From NCBI RefSeq assembly GCF_014649375.1, contig NZ_BMSX01000025.1:1-64000 (forward strand): a DNA stretch of 64,000 nucleotides, in the 5' to 3' direction. Position 1 is the first letter of the stretch; every line of letters begins with the position of its first letter. The stretch is from Streptomyces aurantiogriseus. GTDB taxonomy: Bacteria > Actinomycetota > Actinomycetes > Streptomycetales > Streptomycetaceae. The notes under the pieces were generated by a model. That model searched no databases, was not told where the DNA came from, and was given only the letters and a program-made list of their open reading frames with translations. This document shows positions 58,902 through 64,000 of this stretch, piece after piece. The translations under genes were made by a program, and so were the position numbers.

Positions 58902-60142
58902 CCTCCCGCCGCCCCCTGCTCGCCCTCCACACCGCCGCCGCCCTCCTCGCCACCGTCTCCCTCCTCGTCACCCTCCGCACGGGTGTCGAGGAGCGGCCCG
59001 TCGCCCTCGCCTTCGGCGTGCTGATCGCCGTCGGCGAGCTGATCAGGACCCCCACGAGCGGGCCCGGCCTGCGCGAGGCCGCGCCGCTCGGGACCGCCGG
59101 GTCGCTGTCGTACGCGCTGCTCGGGGAGCACGCCGGGCAGGCCACGCACCACGGGGTCGCGCAGGTCGTGGCGGTCGTGGTCGCCGCCTCCCTGCTCGGC
59201 AGCGTGCCGCATCTCGCGCGCGGGCAGGGACCGGTCCTGGACCACCTGGTCCGGCGGGTCCTGGCCGTCGGCTTCACCGCCGTGTGCTTCCAGCCCCTCT
59301 ACAACCACGGCGTGTTCGACCACTGGAGCGGCCCCGCGTACGCGCTGCTGCTGCTCGCCCTGCTCGTTCTCACCGTGCTGTGCGACGCCGTGGTCGCCGC
59401 CGCGCTCGCGCACTCCCGCACCTGCTGGCCGTTCGCCCCGCTGCTCCGCGACGAGCTGCGGTGCGTGCCCGGGATCGGGTCGGCCGTCTGTGCGACGGGC
59501 GCGGTGATGGCACTCGCGGTGGCCGTCGTCGGCCTGTGGGCGCTGCCCGTGTTCTCGGTGCCGCTGCTGCTCACCCAGCACTCCCTGCGCCGGTACGCCG
59601 CCGTCCGCGCCACCTACCGGCAGACCATCGCCTCCCTCGCCCGCGCCACCGAGATCGCCGGATACACCCCGCCCGGGCACGCTCGTCGGGTCGCCGCGCT
59701 CAGCCAGGCCGTGGGACGCGACCTGGGTCTCACGGAGCCCGAGCTGACCGTCCTGGAGTACGCGGCCCTGATGCACGACATCGGGCAGCTCAGCCTCGTC
59801 GACCCGGTCCCGGCCGGCGCCACGGCCGGGCTGCCGCTCGCGGAACAGCGGCGGATCGCGCTGCTCGGCGGGGCCGTCGTCCGCCAGACCGGGGCGAGCG
59901 CGCAGGTCGCGACCGTCGTGGAGCGCCAGGCCGATCCCTACCCGGAGCAGCCGGTGGCCGCCCGGATCGTGCGGGTGGTCAACGCCTACGAGGAGAAGGT
60001 GCGCGACGCCGGTCCCGGCGGGCCGCTCACCGCCCTGGAGGAGCTGCGGCTGGGGACGGGCGGGGAGTACGCACCGGAGGTGGTGGAAGCGCTGGCCAGA
60101 GTGCTGTCCCGGGATTGTCTGACCCTCCCGACCAGTGGGTAA
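58898..60142 (+). CDS. membrane protein with degenerate HD domain, partner of the HD-GYP protein
   Basis: A 414-aa paralogue-like protein, coupled to the previous gene by an ATGA overlap. The topology is the same: about eight N-terminal hydrophobic helices, then an HD-type domain (about 245-400). GHARRVAALSQAVG and LMHDIGQLSLVDP keep the first His and the HD pair, but the GYP loop and the later histidines are missing (ERQADPYPEQPVAARIVRV instead). Catalysis is therefore doubtful; a regulatory or heterodimer role is likelier. Confidence 0.8.
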   Translation: MTSRRPLLALHTAAALLATVSLLVTLRTGVEERPVALAFGVLIAVGELIRTPTSGPGLREAAPLGTAGSLSYALLGEHAGQATHHGVAQVVAVVVAASLLGSVPHLARGQGPVLDHLVRRVLAVGFTAVCFQPLYNHGVFDHWSGPAYALLLLALLVLTVLCDAVVAAALAHSRTCWPFAPLLRDELRCVPGIGSAVCATGAVMALAVAVVGLWALPVFSVPLLLTQHSLRRYAAVRATYRQTIASLARATEIAGYTPPGHARRVAALSQAVGRDLGLTEPELTVLEYAALMHDIGQLSLVDPVPAGATAGLPLAEQRRIALLGGAVVRQTGASAQVATVVERQADPYPEQPVAARIVRVVNAYEEKVRDAGPGGPLTALEELRLGTGGEYAPEVVEALARVLSRDCLTLPTSG

Positions 60143-60198
60143 CCCATGGGTAATGAGCGCCGTTCCAGCCACACGTGGTTGGATGCGAGGGAGAGAGA

Positions 60199-61230
60199 GT
60201 GTCCGGGGGCACTGGCCAGCCCACGTCACGGAACTGGCAGGCGGGAATCGTGAGGATCTTCGGCAAGGGACGGCACCGGCCCTCCGCCTCCTGGCGGCAG
60301 GCCACCGACCGCGCGTTCACGTTGATCGGCGACGGCCGGTACGAGGACGCGGGCGCGCTGCTGACACGTGCCGCCGATCTGGAGCCCTGGCTGTCGGAGT
60401 CCTGGTTCAACCTCGCTCTGCTGCACAAGTTCCGGCACGACTGGGAGCAGGCCCGCGCCGCGGGCCTGCGTGCGGTCGCCCTGCTCGACCGGGAGACCGG
60501 CGCCCCCGACTGGTGGAACGTCGGCATCGCCGCCACCGCCCTGCAGGACTGGCCGCTGGCCCGCCGCGCCTGGCAGGCCTACGGGCTGTACGTGCCGGGC
60601 GGCGCCACAGCCTCCGGCGAGCCTCTCGGCATGGAGCTGGGCAGCGCGGCCGTACGGCTGTCGCCCGAGGGGGAGGCCGAGGTGGTGTGGGGGCGGCGGC
60701 TGGACCCCGCCCGGATAGAGGTGCTGTCGATTCCGCTGCCGTCCTCGGGGCGGCGGTGGGGCGAGGTCGTGCTGCACGACGGGGTACCGCACGGCGAGCG
60801 GACCACGTCGGCCGGGCACGCCTACCCCGTCTTCGACGAGATCGAGCTGTGGGCGCCGTCGCCCGTACCGACCTGGGTGGTCCTGCTGGAGGCCGCGACG
60901 GAGGCCGACCGGGACGCGTTGGAGCAGCTGGCCGCCGACGCCGGGTTCGCCGCCGAGGACTGGTCGTCCTCCGTGCGGCTGCTGTGCCGGATGTGCTCGG
61001 AGTCGCGGATGCCGTCCGACGAGGGCGACGGCGAGCATCTCGACCCGCACGACCACAGTGAGCCGGGGCATCCGGGGCCGCTCGGTCACCGGACGGACGG
61101 GCAGTTGTGGGTGCCGGAACGGGAGTGTGGGGTGGCTGCGCCGGCCTCGTTGGTGCGGGGGTTGTTGGACGGGTGGGTGGCCGACAGCCCCGACTCCAGG
61201 GACTGGCGGGACCTTGAGGAGGTCTGCTGA
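60199..61230 (+). CDS. TPR-like repeat protein
   Basis: A 343-aa protein. TPR-like helices occupy about 25-130 (DRAFTLIGDGRYEDAGALLTRAADLEP, SWFNLALLHKFRHDWEQARAAGLRAV). A mixed alpha/beta region follows, and a His/Asp-rich stretch (about 277-292, HLDPHDHSEPGHPG) might bind metal. Ends in a short acidic tail. GTG 60199 has GAGGGAGAGA upstream. Cytoplasmic; function unknown. Confidence 0.78.
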   Translation: MSGGTGQPTSRNWQAGIVRIFGKGRHRPSASWRQATDRAFTLIGDGRYEDAGALLTRAADLEPWLSESWFNLALLHKFRHDWEQARAAGLRAVALLDRETGAPDWWNVGIAATALQDWPLARRAWQAYGLYVPGGATASGEPLGMELGSAAVRLSPEGEAEVVWGRRLDPARIEVLSIPLPSSGRRWGEVVLHDGVPHGERTTSAGHAYPVFDEIELWAPSPVPTWVVLLEAATEADRDALEQLAADAGFAAEDWSSSVRLLCRMCSESRMPSDEGDGEHLDPHDHSEPGHPGPLGHRTDGQLWVPERECGVAAPASLVRGLLDGWVADSPDSRDWRDLEEVC

Positions 61231-61379
61231 CACCGTCCGGCTGCGGGTTCGTCGTGGCTGGTCGCGCCCCTGCGGCGGAGCGGCATATCGATGCAGTCCC
61301 GCGCCCTGCGGGGGCGCGTTCCCCGTACCCTGTATCGAGCATTCACCCCCCGTTTTTCTGAGGAAGGCATACGTCGGTC

Positions 61380-62030
61380 ATGGCGCAGCAGGACACCGAT
61401 CAGCAGCACGCGGGCGTGCTCCCCGTGGACGACGAGGGCTTCGTCATCGACACCGAGGAGACGGAGGAGCGCGAGCAGGCCTGGCGGGAGGCCGGGACCT
61501 CGCGGCCGATCACCGTCGTCGGCAACCCGGTGCTGCACAAGGAGTGCAAGGACGTCACCGAGTTCGGCGAGGAGCTCCAGCGGCTGGTCGCGGACATGTT
61601 CGCCTCGCAGCGCACCGCTGAGGGCGTGGGCCTGGCCGCCAACCAGATCGGCGTCGACCTGAAGGTCTTCGTCTACGACTGCCCCGACGACGAGGGCGTG
61701 CGGCACGTCGGCGTGGTCTGCAACCCCAAGCTGGTCGAACTGCCCGCCGAGAAGCGCCGGCTGGACGACAGCAACGAGGGCTGCCTGTCGGTGCCGACGG
61801 CGTACGCGCCGCTCGCGCGGCCGGACTACGCCGAGGTGACCGGGCAGGACGAGAAGGGCAACCCGATCAAGGTGCGCGGCACCGGCTACTTCGCTCGGTG
61901 TTTGCAGCACGAGACCGATCACCTGTACGGGTACCTCTACATCGACCGCCTCTCCAAGCGGGAACGCAAGGACGCCCTGCGGCAGATGGCCGAGAACGAG
62001 CCCCGCTACCCCGTGGTCGCGAACGACTGA
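61380..62030 (+). CDS. def: peptide deformylase
   Basis: A 216-aa deformylase. Motif 1 is GVGLAANQIG (82-91), motif 2 EGCLSVP with metal ligand Cys135, and motif 3 QHETDHL with His177, Glu178 and His181. An N-terminal extension of about 40 acidic residues precedes the catalytic core, as in other actinobacterial enzymes. It removes the formyl group from new proteins started with the fMet tRNAs encoded at 42.1 and 44.8 kb. GAGGAAGG lies 12 nt before the ATG. Confidence 0.95.
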   Translation: MAQQDTDQQHAGVLPVDDEGFVIDTEETEEREQAWREAGTSRPITVVGNPVLHKECKDVTEFGEELQRLVADMFASQRTAEGVGLAANQIGVDLKVFVYDCPDDEGVRHVGVVCNPKLVELPAEKRRLDDSNEGCLSVPTAYAPLARPDYAEVTGQDEKGNPIKVRGTGYFARCLQHETDHLYGYLYIDRLSKRERKDALRQMAENEPRYPVVAND

Positions 62031-62048
62031 ATCACCTCCCCTTCTCAA

Positions 62049-62082
62049 GAGGCCTGGCCGGGATCGCTCCCGGCCGGGCCTC
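62049..62082 (+). terminator. terminator after def
   Basis: GAGGCCTGGCCGGGA (62049-62063) pairs with TCCCGGCCGGGCCTC (62068-62082), a 15-bp stem with one U-G pair and a TCGC loop, 18 nt after the stop. Confidence 0.85.
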
Positions 62083-62303
62083 GTTCGTGTGTCCGACGCA
62101 CGTTCGATCGCTTATGCACATCCACTGAGCCATAACCAGTCATCCCCGAGGTGGATTTTCGGCAGCCCAGGATGACGAATGAAGCAAATCCGTTCCCAGA
62201 GCGGTCAGTTGTAGTGCTGAATGGGAAGTGCGGGGATACGCGACGGCGCACGCCCGCACGGCGGGAGGGGTGTGCGACCACTGGCGGCTGAGAGGGGTTG
62301 TTC

Positions 62304-63413
62304 GTGCCAGCTTTCCCATGCAGCACCACATACCGCACCACATACCGCACCGCGGCGACGGTGACCGCGATCGCGGTTCCTCCTTCGCTCTCTCTTCCGG
62401 TCATCGAGGCGGCCTTTCCCCGGCAACTGCATCCGTATTGGCCCCGGTTGCAGGAGAAGACGCGCTCATGGCTGCTGGAAAAACGGCTCATGCCGGCGGA
62501 CAAGGTCGCCGAATATGCCGACGGCTTGTGCTACACCGATCTGATGGCGGGCTACTACCTCGGCGCATCCGACGAGGTGCTCCAGGCCATCGCCGACTTC
62601 AGCGCGTGGTTCTTCGTCTGGGACGACCGGCACGACCGCGACGTCGTGCACGATCGGGCCACCGCCTGGCGGCAGTTGAGGTTCCGCTTGCACGCCGCGC
62701 TGGACGCGCCGACGGCTCATCTGCACCACGAGGATCCACTGGTCGCCGGACTCGCGGACAGCGTGGGCCGGCTGTACTCCTTCCTTCCCGGAACGTGGAA
62801 CGCGCGGTTCGCCCGGCACTTCCACGCGGTGATCGAGGCGTACGACCAGGAATTCCGCAATCGTGTCGAGGGACGGATCCCGACCGTCGACGAGTATCTC
62901 GCGCTGCGCCGGCTCACCTTCGCGCACTGGATCTGGACGGATCTGCTGGAACCAAGTGCGGGATGCGAACTCCCGGACGCGGTACGGAAACACCCGGCCT
63001 ATCGGCGTGCGGCCCTGCTCAGCCAGGAATTCGCCGCCTGGTACAACGACCTCTGCTCGCTTCCGAAGGAAATCGCGGGCGACGAGGTCCACAATCTCGG
63101 AATCAGTCTCATCACCCATGAGGGGATGACCCTGGAAGAAGCTGTCGACGAAGTCCGGCGGCGCGTCGAGGAATGCATATCCGAGTTCCTCGCCGTGGAA
63201 AAGGACGTCTTACGGCTGGCCGATCGGCTCGCCGACGGGACGGTCCACGGAAAGCAGTTGGGCACCGCCGTGCGGGACTGCGTGGAAAACATGCGGAACT
63301 GGTTCAGCTCGGTCTACTGGTTCCACCACGAATCCGGCCGCTACATGGTCGACAGCTGGGATGACCGGTCCACCCCTCCATACGTCGACAACGAAGCGGC
63401 AGGTGAGAAATGA
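62304..63413 (+). CDS. epi-isozizaene synthase (sesquiterpene cyclase)
   Basis: A 369-aa class I terpene cyclase. The Mg-binding acidic motif is D107-D-R-H-D and the NSE motif begins at Asn248 (NDLCSLPKE). C-terminal RNWFSSVYWFHHESGRY gives the pyrophosphate-sensing Arg-Tyr. From memory it is nearly collinear with S. coelicolor SCO5222, including the DDRHD variant. It cyclises farnesyl diphosphate to epi-isozizaene, the albaflavenone precursor. GTG 62304 (GAGAGGGG upstream) gives MPAFP, matching the known N-terminus. About eight extra residues come from a 12-bp duplication. The stop overlaps the P450 start. Confidence 0.93.
   Translation: MPAFPCSTTYRTTYRTAATVTAIAVPPSLSLPVIEAAFPRQLHPYWPRLQEKTRSWLLEKRLMPADKVAEYADGLCYTDLMAGYYLGASDEVLQAIADFSAWFFVWDDRHDRDVVHDRATAWRQLRFRLHAALDAPTAHLHHEDPLVAGLADSVGRLYSFLPGTWNARFARHFHAVIEAYDQEFRNRVEGRIPTVDEYLALRRLTFAHWIWTDLLEPSAGCELPDAVRKHPAYRRAALLSQEFAAWYNDLCSLPKEIAGDEVHNLGISLITHEGMTLEEAVDEVRRRVEECISEFLAVEKDVLRLADRLADGTVHGKQLGTAVRDCVENMRNWFSSVYWFHHESGRYMVDSWDDRSTPPYVDNEAAGEK
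62325..62348 (+). repeat. 12-bp tandem duplication in the cyclase N-terminus
   Basis: ACCACATACCGC occurs twice in tandem (62325-62336, 62337-62348), encoding TTYR-TTYR-T. It lies in the variable N-terminal tail before AIAVPPSL and explains most of the length difference from the S. coelicolor enzyme. Confidence 0.85.
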
Positions 63414-64000
63414 CCATCGAGTCGGTGAAGCCCACGACACCTGGGTCACCGGAGTTACGAGTGCCGCCCCTGGCCGGTGGCGGGGTTCCGCTCCTCGGCC
63501 ACGGCTGGAGGCTCGCCCGCGATCCGCTGGCCTTCATGAGCCGGCTGAGCGCCCACGGCGACGTCGTCCGCATCAAGCTGGGCCCCAAGACGGTGTACGC
63601 CGTCACCCACCCGGATCTCACCGGGGCCCTCGCCCTCAGCCCCGACTACATCATCGCCGGACCCCTGTGGGAGTCCCTGGAAGGCCTGCTCGGGAAGGAG
63701 GGCGTGGCCACCGCCAACGGCCCGCTCCACCGTCGGCAGCGGCGCACCATCCAGCCCGCGTTCCGGCTCGACGCCATCCCCGCCTACGGGCCGATCATGG
63801 AGGAGGAGACGCACGCGCTCACCGAGCGCTGGAAGTCCGGCGAGACGATCGACTGCACCTCGGAGTCGTTCCGCATCGCGGTGCGCGTCGCCGCCCGCTG
63901 TCTGCTGCGCGGCCAGTACATGGACGAGCGGGCCGAGCGCCTGTGCATCGCGCTCGCCAGTGTGTTCCAAGGTATGTACCACCGCATGGTGGTGCCGCTC
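63410..64000 (+). CDS. cytochrome P450 CYP170A1-like, albaflavenone synthase (3'-truncated by window edge)
   Basis: The first 197 codons of a P450 with no stop before the window ends. PPLAGGGVPLLGHGWRLARDPLAFM is the Pro-rich hinge and early A-helix region, and HRRQRRTIQPAF is the C-helix motif that contacts heme propionates. The heme-cysteine loop lies outside the window. ATG 63410 overlaps the cyclase stop (ATGA), giving the two-gene albaflavenone operon: oxidation of epi-isozizaene to albaflavenols and then the ketone. S. coelicolor CYP170A1 also has a second, farnesene synthase activity. Confidence 0.92.
   Translation, partial: MTIESVKPTTPGSPELRVPPLAGGGVPLLGHGWRLARDPLAFMSRLSAHGDVVRIKLGPKTVYAVTHPDLTGALALSPDYIIAGPLWESLEGLLGKEGVATANGPLHRRQRRTIQPAFRLDAIPAYGPIMEEETHALTERWKSGETIDCTSESFRIAVRVAARCLLRGQYMDERAERLCIALASVFQGMYHRMVVPL

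Overview
The window is a high-GC actinobacterial chromosome segment. Gene content and order identify a Streptomyces close to S. coelicolor. From memory, the order matches the S. coelicolor interval from just upstream of moeZ (about SCO5174) to the albaflavenone genes (SCO5222-SCO5223): moeZ, ATL, two AdnAB-type helicase-nucleases, nudC, uvrD2, wblC, moaE, hisN, aroA, sigR-rsrA, def, epi-isozizaene synthase and CYP170A1. No transposase, integrase, phage gene or CRISPR array was seen.

Layout. (1) 1-3314: the 3' part of a membrane-protein gene, a 36-codon ORF, a sugar-nucleotide epimerase and a spherulin-4 family protein, resembling an exopolysaccharide locus. (2) 3378-11291: moeZ under a SigR-type promoter, two paralogous secreted lipoprotein peptidases, a large flippase-like membrane protein and an alkyltransferase-like protein. 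(3) 11612-25501: a DNA-repair, redox and resistance block with adnA-adnB-like genes, an M20 peptidase, nudC, mycoredoxin (SigR-type promoter), uvrD2, and wblC behind a long attenuator-like leader. (4) 25638-34737: small zinc-ribbon protein, UbiB-like kinase, ThiF-like protein, YgjP-like metallopeptidase, a TerD-AIM24 fusion followed by two more AIM24 proteins, a NUDIX hydrolase and a zinc protease. (5) 34931-42046: SDR protein, moaE, PDZ-Lon protease, PPA1309 family protein, UPF0182 membrane protein. (6) 42090-44900: two identical initiator tRNA genes flanking a Sel1-repeat gene. (7) 45299-56219: fur/katG divergent pair, CBS protein, hisN, TetR, Gdx-like SMR pump, rsgA, aroA, M50-like protease, SRAP protein and a hydrolase. 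(8) 56226-62030: sigR-rsrA with its autoregulatory promoter, a tandem pair of HD-domain membrane proteins, a TPR protein and peptide deformylase. (9) 62304-64000: epi-isozizaene synthase coupled to CYP170A1, which runs off the window.

How it works together. Three SigR-type promoters (moeZ, mycoredoxin, sigR) link sulfur transfer, mycothiol redox repair and the sigma factor itself. WblC is the antibiotic-responsive regulator; its predicted promoter has the A/T-tract architecture of WhiB7 targets, followed by a translated leader ORF and an intrinsic terminator. Much of 3.4-42 kb and 51-57 kb also follows the M. tuberculosis moeB1-whiB7-Rv3193c and rsgA-aroA-sigH neighbourhoods, so it is mostly an ancient core region. 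The less familiar parts are the spherulin-type locus, the wblC leader, the dispersed GC-rich elements and several repeat insertions inside core proteins.
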